Shown: in pieces, positions 1 to 36,802 of the stretch
Numbering within the stretch: position 1 is the first letter of the stretch
Layout: each line of letters opens with the position of its first letter
Assembly: GCF_015477775.1 (NCBI RefSeq)
Contig: NZ_JADLQO010000029.1
Location: 1 to 52,537, forward strand
Direction: 5' to 3'
DNA from: Nocardia abscessus
GTDB lineage: Bacteria > Actinomycetota > Actinomycetes > Mycobacteriales > Mycobacteriaceae
Length of the DNA: 52,537 bases
Translations under genes and position numbers: made by a program
The notes under the pieces: generated by a model
Seen by the model: the letters and a program-made list of their open reading frames with translations, nothing else
What the model was told of the DNA's origin: nothing
Database searches by the model: none

Positions 1-1014
1 GCCACCGACCTCTTCGACGAACCCACCATCCACACCCTCGGCCACCGCCTCCAACGCATCCTCACCACCATCGCCACCAACCCCCACACCCTCATCGGCG
101 ACATCGACATCCTCGACCAAGCCGAGCGGGAGCGGATGGCGGCCGCGGCCGAGTCGGTGAACGTGGAGGCGCCCGCGGCCACCGCGGGCACGGCGCTGAC
201 CCAGGCACTGGCGGCCGCCGTCGAAGACGATCCGGACGGACCCGCCGTGGTCTCCGGTGAAAACGCCCTGTCCTACCAGGATCTCGACGCCCGCTCGTCG
301 CGGTTGGCGCGGGTGCTCATCGCACGCGGATGCGGACCCGGCGCGGGTGTGGCGGTGCGGCTGGACCGCGGGATCGAAGCCGTCATCGCCAGCTGGGCCG
401 TACTCAAAGCAGGCGCCGCGGTGGTACCGGTCGACGCACTCGACGCGGCGCTGCCGGACGACCTGGAGATCAAGGTCGGCTTGACGGTCGGCGATTCGCG
501 CTCGATCGGCGCGGTCGACTGGCTGGCGCTCGACGACGCCACCGTCGCCGCCGAGATCGCCGCCGAGTCCCCGCGCCCGGTCACCTACGCCCACCGCACC
601 CGTGCGTTGCGCGGCAGCGACCCGGCGTTCGTCGGCGCACAGGTGTTCAGCTACGACGATCTGGCCACGGCGGCCGGACGGCTGCGCGCGCGCACCGAGC
701 TGACCTTCGAGTCGCGCACCTTCCAGCACGGCAGCCCGCAGTCTGCGGCCGCGGTGGTCGAAGTGGTCGCCGCCGGATCGGTGGGCGCGTCGGTGGTGCT
801 GGTCGACGCGGACGGCGAGCTGACCGAGTCGCTGGCCGACGAGTGGGTAAGCCATCTGGTGACGGATCGGACCGGGCTGGACACGCTCGACCCGACGGGG
901 ATGGAGGATTTGCACGCGGTGGTGCTCGACAATGGAGTCGGCGCGGTGCCCGTGGGACCCTGGACGAATGTGGCTACGATCGTAGAGTTCACCGAGTTGT
1001 TCGCCACCGAGTGA
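1..1014 (+). CDS. NRPS, 3' end (partial): end of a condensation domain plus a truncated, decayed adenylation domain
   Basis: The reading frame is open from base 1, so the gene begins upstream. Residues 1-40 match the end of an NRPS condensation domain (ATDLFDE, then GDIDIL), as in the two NRPSs downstream. From about residue 60 the protein aligns with A-domain N-lobes (SYQDLDARSSRLARVL, then a WAVLKAGAAVVPVD block). At the A3 position, where the downstream genes have YTSGSTG-PKG, it reads AFVGAQVFSYDDL, so the ATP/phosphate loop is deleted. Alignment continues to about the A4/A5 border (DPTGMEDLHAVVL), and the protein stops after an acidic tail, FTELFATE. There is no A5-A10, carrier or TE domain. 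The A-like part is therefore not expected to adenylate anything. It may be a structural or docking remnant, because the next NRPSs begin with an A domain. No other frame restores an A domain after the stop. Confidence 0.85.
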   Translation, partial: ATDLFDEPTIHTLGHRLQRILTTIATNPHTLIGDIDILDQAERERMAAAAESVNVEAPAATAGTALTQALAAAVEDDPDGPAVVSGENALSYQDLDARSSRLARVLIARGCGPGAGVAVRLDRGIEAVIASWAVLKAGAAVVPVDALDAALPDDLEIKVGLTVGDSRSIGAVDWLALDDATVAAEIAAESPRPVTYAHRTRALRGSDPAFVGAQVFSYDDLATAAGRLRARTELTFESRTFQHGSPQSAAAVVEVVAAGSVGASVVLVDADGELTESLADEWVSHLVTDRTGLDTLDPTGMEDLHAVVLDNGVGAVPVGPWTNVATIVEFTELFATE

Positions 1015-1041
1015 GGGCGATTCGCGGTCAGATGCAAGCCT

Positions 1042-1076
1042 CCTGTTGTGTGACCATGCACACAGCAGGTTGGTTT
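1042..1076 (+). terminator. stem-loop, probable intrinsic terminator after the first NRPS
   Basis: CCTGTTGTGTG (1042-1052) pairs with CACACAGCAGG (1059-1069) over 11 bp including one G-U pair, with a 6-nt loop. A short T-rich run, TTGGTTT, follows. It starts 28 bp after the NRPS stop. It suggests that the next NRPS is at least partly transcribed from its own promoter in 1077-1216, where I cannot pick out a convincing -35/-10 pair. Confidence 0.5.
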
Positions 1077-1216
1077 GCTGTATCAGGGCGTCCGCTGGAA
1101 ATGTGTCATGGACGTGTTCTAACAGGCAGGATGTGCAGGGTTTTCATGTTTCGCTTGTCGGGGAATAGTCTGCCGGCTCTTGGATGGGGGACCAGGAAGC
1201 ACGAAGCGGGGCTCGC

Positions 1217-13450
<12,234 letters not shown>

Positions 13451-13530
13451 TCGTTCCGGCCGACGTCGCGACCCGGATCGTGCGTCGGCAGGGAATAATC
13501 GTCCCCGGCACTCGTCACACGCGTCCGCTC

Positions 13531-13557
13531 CCGCGACCCGGAACCCCCGGATCGCGG
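13531..13557 (+). terminator. GC-rich hairpin downstream of NRPS-2
   Basis: CCGCGACCCGG and CCGGATCGCGG form an 11-bp stem with one mismatch and a 5-nt loop, 80 bp after the NRPS-2 stop. There is no U-tract. It could be a weak terminator or a processing hairpin in the 283-bp spacer between the NRPS genes. Nothing else in that spacer is convincing; a 24-codon ORF starting at 13635 has no support. Confidence 0.3.
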
Positions 13558-13733
13558 CCGGTTCGCGCGCGGCGTGGGCCGGCGGTTCGGTAACGATCGG
13601 CATGCGCGTGTTCGATGATCATGAGGGCGAGAGCATGGTGAACGTGCGCGTGGCGACAACAGACAGGGTGAGGCAGCACGATGGTTCGGGCGGTCGGGCA
13701 GCGGTGTGACGAGACTGCGGAAGCGGTGCCCGC

Positions 13734-30485
<16,752 letters not shown>

Positions 30486-30644
30486 TCGGATCGACACCGT
30501 TCCGGCATGATGGGGCAACGGTGCGGTAACGAAGTCCCCTTTTGTGACGACTACATAGGCCGTATGGTCGGGCGGGATGTCCTGGCATCCACCCGGCGCG
30601 TGGGGAATGCAGAGCGAATCTCGAGACGAAGCGAAGGTGCGAAA

Positions 30645-31712
30645 TTGATACGTCGACAGACCCGGCGCGGTGGCCTGCGGGCCGCGGCCGCGATCGCGGC
30701 AACCGCGGTGCTCGCGGGCATGATGACCGGTCTCGGCGCGTCCAGCGCGACAGCTGACCCGATCATCGATTCCAAGAGCCTGCTGGCCGACCCGGTCGCC
30801 CCGGACGGTTCGCGTATCACCAAAGCCGAGTACAAGGACGCGCGCAGCATCCGCCTGTACGTGTACTCGGCGGCGATGGACGAGAAGATCATCATCGACG
30901 TCCAGCGCCCGGCCGACGCCTCCGTTCCGCGCCCCACGCTGTACCTGCTCAACGGCGCGGGCGGCGGCGAGGACGAAGCCTCGTGGCAGGCGAAGACCGA
31001 CGCGCTGCAGTTCCTGTCGGACAAGAACGTCAACGTGATCCAGCCGATCGGCGGCAAGTGGAGCTACTACACCGACTGGATCAAGGACGACCCGGTACTC
31101 GGCCGCAACAAGTGGAAGACCTTCTTCACCGAGGAGCTGCCCCCGCTGATCGACGGCGCGCTGGGCACCAACGGCGTGAACGCCATCGCGGGCCTGTCCA
31201 CCTCGGGCACCACGGTGCTGGCGCTGCCGATCTCCAAGCCCGGCCTGTACAAGGCCGCCGCGGCCTACAGCGGCTGCGCGCAGACCAGTGACCCGGTCGG
31301 TTCCGAGTTCGTCAAGCTGACGGTCGAGACCTGGGGCGGCGGCAACACCGACAACATGTGGGGTCCGCAAGGCGGGCCGGAGTGGGTGGCCAACGACCCG
31401 TACGTGCACGCCGAGGGGCTGCGCGGGCTCGACCTCTACATCTCCACCGGCAACGGCCTGCCCGGTCAGTACGACACGCTCAACGGCCAGTACGCCCTTC
31501 CCGGCGCATACGGCCTGGCCAACCAGATCATCATCGGCGGTGTGATCGAAGCGGGCACCAACTACTGCACGAACAACCTGAAGAACAAGCTGGACCAGCT
31601 GGGCATCCCGGCCACCTACAACTTCCGTAACACGGGCACCCACTCCTGGGGCTACTGGCGCGACGAGTTCCTGCTGTCGTGGCCGGTGCTCGCGAGGGGT
31701 CTCGGCCTCTGA
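30645..31712 (+). CDS. secreted mycolyltransferase/esterase of the antigen 85 family
   Basis: The protein is an alpha/beta-hydrolase of the Antigen 85/esterase D class. Known members move mycolic acids between trehalose mycolates and arabinogalactan outside the membrane. A TTG start at 30645 is preferred. AAGG at 30634-30637 is well spaced from it, and the signal peptide (LIRRQTRRGG, an Ala-rich hydrophobic stretch, then ASSATADP) then begins the protein. Upstream ATGs (30507, 30573) would put an implausible soluble extension in front. Nucleophile Ser185 lies in GLSTSG and His333 in GTHSW. The length of 355 aa fits the family. A second copy lies at 41372-42376. The 159-bp gap after the NRPS suggests a separate unit. 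Substrate specificity cannot be told from sequence. Confidence 0.87.
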   Translation: MIRRQTRRGGLRAAAAIAATAVLAGMMTGLGASSATADPIIDSKSLLADPVAPDGSRITKAEYKDARSIRLYVYSAAMDEKIIIDVQRPADASVPRPTLYLLNGAGGGEDEASWQAKTDALQFLSDKNVNVIQPIGGKWSYYTDWIKDDPVLGRNKWKTFFTEELPPLIDGALGTNGVNAIAGLSTSGTTVLALPISKPGLYKAAAAYSGCAQTSDPVGSEFVKLTVETWGGGNTDNMWGPQGGPEWVANDPYVHAEGLRGLDLYISTGNGLPGQYDTLNGQYALPGAYGLANQIIIGGVIEAGTNYCTNNLKNKLDQLGIPATYNFRNTGTHSWGYWRDEFLLSWPVLARGLGL

Positions 31713-31762
31713 TCGCCGCCGAGCTGCCGAACGAAGCCGGAACGTCCGGCTGAACTCCACCG

Positions 31763-31803
31763 ACCGCCTGGTTGCCGCGAGCGACCAGGCGGTTCGGTTT
31801 TGT
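31763..31803 (+). terminator. intrinsic terminator after the mycolyltransferase gene
   Basis: A perfect 10-bp inverted repeat, ACCGCCTGGT (31763-31772) and ACCAGGCGGT (31784-31793), has an 11-nt loop. It is followed by TCGGTTTTGT. It is the most canonical terminator in the window and lies 50 bp after the stop. Confidence 0.8.
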
Positions 31804-31837
31804 AGGGAATATGGAAACGGGGGCGAAGGGATGCCGA

Positions 31838-31978
31838 ACGACAGCATTCACGAGTGACCGCGCACTGATGGGCGAGGATGTCAACCACCGCGTGACCACC
31901 GTGCTGGCCTGGTCGGTCGCCGCGATCATCTCCGTCCTCAACGTCGCGCTGATCTATCTCACCGTCACCGGGCGCTAG
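31838..31978 (+). pseudogene. C-terminal remnant of an Nramp (MntH-like) metal transporter
   Basis: The frame encodes TAFTSDRALMG, then EDVNHRVTTVLAWSV, then a hydrophobic helix (AAIISVLNVALIYLTV) and a stop. This matches my memory of how Nramp Mn/Fe transporters end: an [FT]-[ST]-[DR]-R-x-[LV]-MG loop, VN.R.TT, and one last membrane helix. Nothing upstream in the frame resembles the other ten or so helices, because a terminator and the mycolyltransferase precede it. It is best read as a deletion scar. If translated from the ATG at 31868 it would be a 36-residue single-pass membrane peptide, which is the alternative reading. Confidence 0.55.
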
Positions 31979-32002
31979 CGGCCGCGCCCGGTGCGGCGCC
32001 GA

Positions 32003-33028
32003 TCAGACCCAGTTCTCGATCCAGTACTTCCAGATCCGCGGCGCGTAGGCGTCCAAAGGCGGAACCTTGATGTCGGTGCCCGCCAGGGCCGCGCTGGTGT
32101 GCCTGCAATCGAACCAGCAGGCGAATTCGCTGTGCTCCAGGACATCCAGCGGCACGCCGACCCGGGGCAGCAGCCAATTGGCTCCGGGGACGCGCAACAC
32201 CATGGCCAGGGTGCGCTTGGGCATCACCTCCACCAGGTGCGGCGCGCCCGCCTCGTCGGCGAACAGGTTCAGCGCGTCGACCGCGCTCTGCCTGCGCGGG
32301 TCCACCAGGTGATAGGTGGTCTTGTCGGAACCGGGTCGGTGGGCGATGTGGTCGAGGGCCCGAGCGACGAAATCGACCGGGACCATGTTGGTCTCGCCCA
32401 ATTTGGGGACCAGCACCGGCAGCAACCTCGGCAGCTGTGCGCCCATGCGCAGCAGGCGGAAGAAGTAGTACGGACCGTCGATCCGATCGATCTCGCCGGT
32501 CCTGGAATGCCCGATCACGATCGAGGGCCGGTAGATCCGCCAGCGCAGCGACGACTCCCGCACGATCCGCTCCGCCTCGAATCCGGCCCGTTGCAGCGGA
32601 GTGGCCAGTGCCTGGCCGTGATCGAACATGTCCTCGGTGAACAGGCCCTCGGTGGACCCGGCCACCTCCACGGTCGAGACGTGGTGCAGTTGATCGACGC
32701 CCAGCTCCTCGGCGACGTCGACCAGGTGCCTGGTCCCGCCGCCGCGCTCGCTCAGGTCGTAGCGCCCGGCCAGATGGAAGACGTGCTGGATGGCGCCGCG
32801 ATGCTGGGCCAGCCAGGTCGGGTCGATGCCCAGCCCTGGGGCGCCCAGATCGCCGCGTACCGCACGGACGCGGTCGCCGCCCGCCCATTCCTGCGCACAG
32901 CAGGCGAACCGGTCGGCCGAGGCATCACCCGGCCGTACCAGTACATGGATGTCACCCTCGCGTTTCAGGAGCTCAGGGATGAGGAATCGACCGATGAACC
33001 CAGTTGCCCCGGTAACCAGGTAAGTCAT
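32003..33028 (-). CDS. extended SDR, acyl/thioester-reductase-like, with unusual active site
   Basis: The 341-aa protein starts MTYLVTGATGFIG, a clear NAD(P)-binding Rossmann motif. It has the usual Ser (HHVST, S118) and an extended-SDR C-terminal half, like the reductase domains of fatty-acyl reductases and carboxylic acid reductases. The YxxxK catalytic pair normally sits just before FEAER. Here it reads LQRAG (L145, G149), so both the Tyr and the Lys are missing. Dinucleotide binding is likely kept, but standard SDR chemistry is doubtful. It lies 48 bp downstream of a crotonase gene on the same strand and is probably co-transcribed with it. The function may be a lipid- or nucleotide-binding role; I cannot name a substrate. 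Confidence 0.8.
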   Translation of the reverse strand: MTYLVTGATGFIGRFLIPELLKREGDIHVLVRPGDASADRFACCAQEWAGGDRVRAVRGDLGAPGLGIDPTWLAQHRGAIQHVFHLAGRYDLSERGGGTRHLVDVAEELGVDQLHHVSTVEVAGSTEGLFTEDMFDHGQALATPLQRAGFEAERIVRESSLRWRIYRPSIVIGHSRTGEIDRIDGPYYFFRLLRMGAQLPRLLPVLVPKLGETNMVPVDFVARALDHIAHRPGSDKTTYHLVDPRRQSAVDALNLFADEAGAPHLVEVMPKRTLAMVLRVPGANWLLPRVGVPLDVLEHSEFACWFDCRHTSAALAGTDIKVPPLDAYAPRIWKYWIENWV

Positions 33029-33076
33029 AGCCGATGAACATAGTCGCCTGCCCGTCGGCCTGTTCCGGCGGGCTGA

Positions 33077-33895
33077 TCAGTCGGCGAAGACCGGCTTGCG
33101 CTTGGTGAGCATCGCGGTGGCTCCCTCGACGAAATCGGGGGAGCGCAACAACTCGGTCTGGCCTGCCTTCTCGGCGGCCAGAGCCGCGTCGAGGGAGATC
33201 AGCGTGGCCTGGTTCAGCGCCCGTTTGGTGAGCTCCAGCGCGCGGCGCGGACCGGTGGCGATCTTCGTGACCCCGGCCTCCACCGCGGCGTCGAGTTCGT
33301 CGTCGGGCACGACCGCGGTGAACAAGCCTGCGGCCGCGGCCTCGCGGGCGGGCAGCCGCTCGCCGAGCAGCGCCATCCGCGCCGCCAGCGGGCGGCCCGC
33401 CGCCGCGGCCACCAGCGCGGCCGCACCGCCGTCGGGCATCAGGCCGATGTTGATGAAGGCCAGCAGCAGGTAGGAGTCGTCGCTCGCGTAGACCAGGTCG
33501 GCCGCCAGCGCGATGCCGACGCCGACGCCCGCCGCGGCGCCCCGGATGCGCACGATCACCGGGACCGGCGCGTCGACGATGGCGCGCACCAGCCGGTTCG
33601 CCGCGTCCATGACCATGTCCGAGGTGATGCCGCGGCGCGCCTCGTCCGCGCTGGCCGACAGATCGGCGCCGGTGCAGAAATCGCCGCCCTCGCCGGTCAG
33701 CACGATCGCCCGCACCGCGCGGTCCTCGGCCGCCGAGCCGAAGGCGTCCCCGAGCGCGACCATGGTGTCGTAGTCGATGGCGTTCTTCCGCTTCGGGTTG
33801 GTGATCGTGATCCGGAGCACTTTGCCGTCCTGAACCGCCGTGAACCTCGTTGCGGCGGGGGCGGCGGCCGGGACCGCGGAATCGTTGGTGCTCAT
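33077..33895 (-). CDS. enoyl-CoA hydratase/isomerase family protein (crotonase)
   Basis: The 272-aa protein has a crotonase fold signature: NPKRKNAIDYDTM near the start, then GDFCTGADLS and RGAAAGVGVGIALAADL, which form the oxyanion hole that holds acyl-CoA thioesters. In true hydratases two glutamates add water. At those positions this protein has Phe (AFINIGLMPDGG) and Arg (AARMALLGE), so isomerase or other crotonase chemistry is more likely than hydration. TAGGAG stands 7 nt before the ATG. It is divergent from a tandem-TetR gene across a 127-bp spacer with two repeats, and is probably repressed by that protein. It is likely in an operon with the SDR. Confidence 0.87.
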   Translation of the reverse strand: MSTNDSAVPAAAPAATRFTAVQDGKVLRITITNPKRKNAIDYDTMVALGDAFGSAAEDRAVRAIVLTGEGGDFCTGADLSASADEARRGITSDMVMDAANRLVRAIVDAPVPVIVRIRGAAAGVGVGIALAADLVYASDDSYLLLAFINIGLMPDGGAAALVAAAAGRPLAARMALLGERLPAREAAAAGLFTAVVPDDELDAAVEAGVTKIATGPRRALELTKRALNQATLISLDAALAAEKAGQTELLRSPDFVEGATAMLTKRKPVFAD

Positions 33896-33940
33896 GTTCG
33901 CTCCTAAGCTGCAATTCGGCGGACGCCAGGCCGTGAATGA

Positions 33941-33969
33941 TGGTTAACTTTGCGAATTGTGGTTAACTT
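33941..33969. promoter_or_regulatory. twin operator candidate: direct repeat TGGTTAACTT in the divergent promoter
   Basis: TGGTTAACTT occurs at 33941-33950 and again at 33960-33969, 19 bp apart or about two helical turns. Each copy contains the palindrome GTTAAC. The pair sits between the crotonase (-) and tandem-TetR (+) starts, in an AT-rich patch of otherwise GC-rich DNA. It is a natural binding site for the adjacent double-HTH regulator and could also overlap the -10 elements. Confidence 0.6.
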
Positions 33970-34022
33970 AGGTTCCATTGTCGGGCGCTGTCAACCAGCG
34001 CCGCCGGAGAACGGAGAGGTGC

Positions 34023-35261
34023 ATGGTCGCGGATCGCAGCGAGGTCGGCCTCGCTCCCGCGCGGCCCGACCCGGGCAGGAGGGCGGGCGCGGAGGGCGCG
34101 TCGTCGGTGCGACGCCGTCCGAAGGACCGGAAGGTCCAGATCATCCGGGCGGCCGCGCGGGCGTTCAGCGAACGCGGGTACTACCCGGTCGGCGTGGACG
34201 AGATCGCCGCCGAGGTGGGCATCTCCGGTCCGGCTCTGTACCGGCATTTCACGAACAAGTACGCGCTGCTGGTCGCGGCCGCCGAGGAGGGTGCGCGGCA
34301 CCTGCTGACCGTCGCCGAGGCCGCCGATGACACCCGGCTGGATCCGGAACAGCGCCTGGACGCGCTGATCCGCGCGATCAGCGAGCACACCGTCGAGATC
34401 CGCCGCGAGGCCGGGCTCTACCGGTGGGAGCGGCGCTATCTCGAGCGCGAAGACCGGGTTCGGATCAGGAAGATCTACGACGACCTGAACAGCACGCTGA
34501 TGGCGCCGATCGCGCTGCTGCGACCCGACGCGCCGTCCGGGGACGCGGCGATGCTGGCGGCGGGCGTGCTCAGCGCGATCGCGAGCATCGCCGCGCACCG
34601 CACCGCACTGTCGAGCGCGCGGCTGCTTCCGCTGCTGCACGAGATGGCCTGGGCGGTCCTGCGTACCGAGTTGCCTCCCGCGCCTGCCGAACCGGATCCA
34701 GGGCCGCCCGTGCGCGGCATCCCGGTGACCTCGAAGCGCGAACAGTTGCTCACCGAGGCCATCCGGATCTTCGGCAGGCAGGGCTATCACGAGGCGAGCA
34801 TCGAGGAGGTCGGCGCCGCGGTCGGCATCAACGCCTCGAGTGTGTACCGGTACTTCGCGAGCAAAGCCGATCTGCTCGCCGCGGCCTTCTACCGCACAGG
34901 CGACCGGCTGGCCATCGCGATCACCGAGGCGCTCGCCGAAGCGGCCAGCCGCGAGGAAGCCGCGCGGCGGCTGGCCGACCGCTACGCCAAACTGAGCTTC
35001 GCCATGCCGGAGATCATGCCGGTCTACTACGCGGAGTTCACCAATCTGCCGCAGGCCGAGCAGCACAAGCTGCGCGCCATTCAGCGGCAGAACGTGCTGG
35101 AGTGGGCGAACCTGCTGGACGGCGATCCGGTGGAGGCGCGCTTCCGGGTGCACGCCGCCATCAGCCAGGTGATCGATGTGGGCCGGTTGATCCGATTCGA
35201 TTCCCGGCCCGCGCAATTGGCACGGGTCACCGCGCTCATGGACGCGGTGCTGCTCGGCTGA
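34023..35261 (+). CDS. tandem TetR-family transcriptional regulator (two DNA-binding domains)
   Basis: This 412-aa protein contains two complete TetR units. The first HTH is at about residues 32-82 (DRKVQIIRAAARAFSERGYY, then ISGPALYRHFTNKYALL). The second is at about 234-286 (KREQLLTEAIRIFGRQGY, then INASSVYRYFASKADLL). Each is followed by its own helical ligand/dimer region. A normal TetR is about 200 aa, so this is a fused pseudo-dimer arrangement known in actinobacteria. The ATG at 34023 is preferred because GGAGAGG precedes it; an upstream TTG at 33978 has no such site. It probably represses the divergent crotonase-SDR unit and itself. The ligand is likely an acyl-CoA by analogy only. 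Confidence 0.88.
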   Translation: MVADRSEVGLAPARPDPGRRAGAEGASSVRRRPKDRKVQIIRAAARAFSERGYYPVGVDEIAAEVGISGPALYRHFTNKYALLVAAAEEGARHLLTVAEAADDTRLDPEQRLDALIRAISEHTVEIRREAGLYRWERRYLEREDRVRIRKIYDDLNSTLMAPIALLRPDAPSGDAAMLAAGVLSAIASIAAHRTALSSARLLPLLHEMAWAVLRTELPPAPAEPDPGPPVRGIPVTSKREQLLTEAIRIFGRQGYHEASIEEVGAAVGINASSVYRYFASKADLLAAAFYRTGDRLAIAITEALAEAASREEAARRLADRYAKLSFAMPEIMPVYYAEFTNLPQAEQHKLRAIQRQNVLEWANLLDGDPVEARFRVHAAISQVIDVGRLIRFDSRPAQLARVTALMDAVLLG

Positions 35262-35275
35262 GCGGTACCCGCCGC

Positions 35276-36802
35276 TCAGGCTCGGCGGCCGTGCCGGATC
35301 CGGAAGATCGTCCTTGCCAACCGAAGATGGCGCGGGTGCCGATCGAACGTGGACAGGTTCACCGGCGCCTGGTACCGCTTGCGCGTGATGGCCAGTGTCC
35401 TGCTGAACTCGCGCAGCCCCTGGTCGCCGTGGCTGTGGCCCTGGCCGTATTCGCCGACACCACCGAAGGGCAACGCGGGAATGCCCGCGTAGGCGGTCGA
35501 GGAATTGATGGTGACCACCCCGGCGCGCAGTTGTTCGGCGAACGCCTCGATCTCGTGCACGTCCCTGGTGAACACCGACACCGCGACGTCGGTGCCGACC
35601 GCGTTGATCCGCTCGGCGGCCTCGTCCATGCTCGCCACCTTGTTGACCACGAGCACCGGGCCGATGCCCTCACCGGTGATCGCGATGCTCTCCTCCGGCA
35701 CCTCGGCCAGCACGATCGGCTCGATGTAGGGCTCGCGGATCGACTCCAGACCGCCGACCACCGCGCGGCCGCCGCGGGCCACCGCGTCGCGCACCTGCTT
35801 GCGCACCACCTCGACCTGCGACTCCATGATCATCGGGCCGTAGGACGCCTTCCGGTCCGCGCCGGGCCGCAGTTTGCGCGCCTGGTCGACGACCAGATCG
35901 AGGAAGCGGTCGTAGACCGATTGGGCGACGTAGGCCCGCTGGATGCCGGTGGCGTTCTGCCCGGCGTTGGCCATCGCGCCGAATACGGCGGCCTCGGCGG
36001 CGTCGTCCAGCTTCGCGTCGACGTGCACGACCATGCTGCCCTTGCCGCTGCGCTCCACGACGACCGGTGTCATGTTCTGCGCGCACACCGAGATCACCTC
36101 GCGCGCGCCCGCCTCCGAACCGGCGTAGGCGATCTTGTCGACCTTCGCCCGGCACAGCGCGGTGCCGGTGGCCTTGTCGCCCGTGACCACTTGCAGCACC
36201 GGCTGGTTCGGCGCCAGCCGGGACCAGCTGTCGGCCAGCCACACGCCCACGCCGGTGGTCAGCTCGTGCGGCTTGAACACCACGGCGTTGCCCGCCGCCA
36301 TCGCGTAGGCGATCGAACCCATCGGCGTGAACACCGGGTTGTTCCACGGGCCGACCACGCCGACGACGCCCAGCGGCAGATAGCCGACCGTGGCCCGCTG
36401 GTTGCGGGTGAGCCAGCTGGAACCGATGCGCCGCCGGTCCAGCGCGCGGCCCGCGTTGCGCGCGGCCCAGTCCAGGTTCTCCACCGCGAGCATCACCTCG
36501 ATCGCGGCGTCGGCCTCCGGCTTCCCGGTCTCCTCGCACAGCAGGGTGACCAATTCGCCGGAGCGGCGGACGATCTCGCGTTTCCAGTCCAGCAGCCACC
36601 GCCTGCGGCTGTTGAATCCCAGTTCCGCCCACCATTTTTCGGCGGAACGGGCCGCGCGCACCGCGCGATTCAGTTCGCCGGCGCTCATCACGGCGTAATT
36701 GCCCACGACCTCACCGGTGCGCGGATCGTAAGACGTCAGCACGTTCGTTCGGCCCGTTCCTCCCGGACGCGCCGCCAACCGTGGCTGCGCGGACTCGGCC
36801 AT
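35276..36802 (-). CDS. aldehyde dehydrogenase family protein lacking the catalytic cysteine
   Basis: At 508 aa this is a full-length ALDH. It has PWNNP (substrate Asn), the cofactor region KPHELTT, and YAGSEAGAREV. The general-base Glu250 is kept in VVVERSGKG. The nucleophile motif, normally NxGQxC, reads NAGQNATGIQR, so position 284 is Ala (codon GCC). The C-terminal tail (ARTIFRIRHGRR) resembles succinate-semialdehyde dehydrogenases of the GabD2 type. Without the Cys it should not oxidise aldehydes by the usual thiohemiacetal route. It may bind NAD(P) or have an esterase or regulatory role. GAGAGG fits the ATG at 36802; a GTG at 36808 is the alternative. It converges with the TetR gene, with only 14 bp between the stops. 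Confidence 0.85.
   Translation of the reverse strand: MAESAQPRLAARPGGTGRTNVLTSYDPRTGEVVGNYAVMSAGELNRAVRAARSAEKWWAELGFNSRRRWLLDWKREIVRRSGELVTLLCEETGKPEADAAIEVMLAVENLDWAARNAGRALDRRRIGSSWLTRNQRATVGYLPLGVVGVVGPWNNPVFTPMGSIAYAMAAGNAVVFKPHELTTGVGVWLADSWSRLAPNQPVLQVVTGDKATGTALCRAKVDKIAYAGSEAGAREVISVCAQNMTPVVVERSGKGSMVVHVDAKLDDAAEAAVFGAMANAGQNATGIQRAYVAQSVYDRFLDLVVDQARKLRPGADRKASYGPMIMESQVEVVRKQVRDAVARGGRAVVGGLESIREPYIEPIVLAEVPEESIAITGEGIGPVLVVNKVASMDEAAERINAVGTDVAVSVFTRDVHEIEAFAEQLRAGVVTINSSTAYAGIPALPFGGVGEYGQGHSHGDQGLREFSRTLAITRKRYQAPVNLSTFDRHPRHLRLARTIFRIRHGRRA

Noticed and set aside
13635..13709. 24-codon ORF between the NRPS genes (MVNVRVATTDRV)
   Set aside because: It is too short and does not resemble MbtH or any known leader peptide. 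The preceding GAGGGCGAG alone is not enough.
31965..32888. Long minus-strand frame overlapping the SDR
   Set aside because: It is a shadow in another frame. The SDR frame has clear Rossmann motifs.
33978..34022. TTG start 15 codons upstream for the tandem TetR
   Set aside because: There is no ribosome binding site, and it would overlap the promoter and operator region. ATG 34023 follows GGAGAGG.
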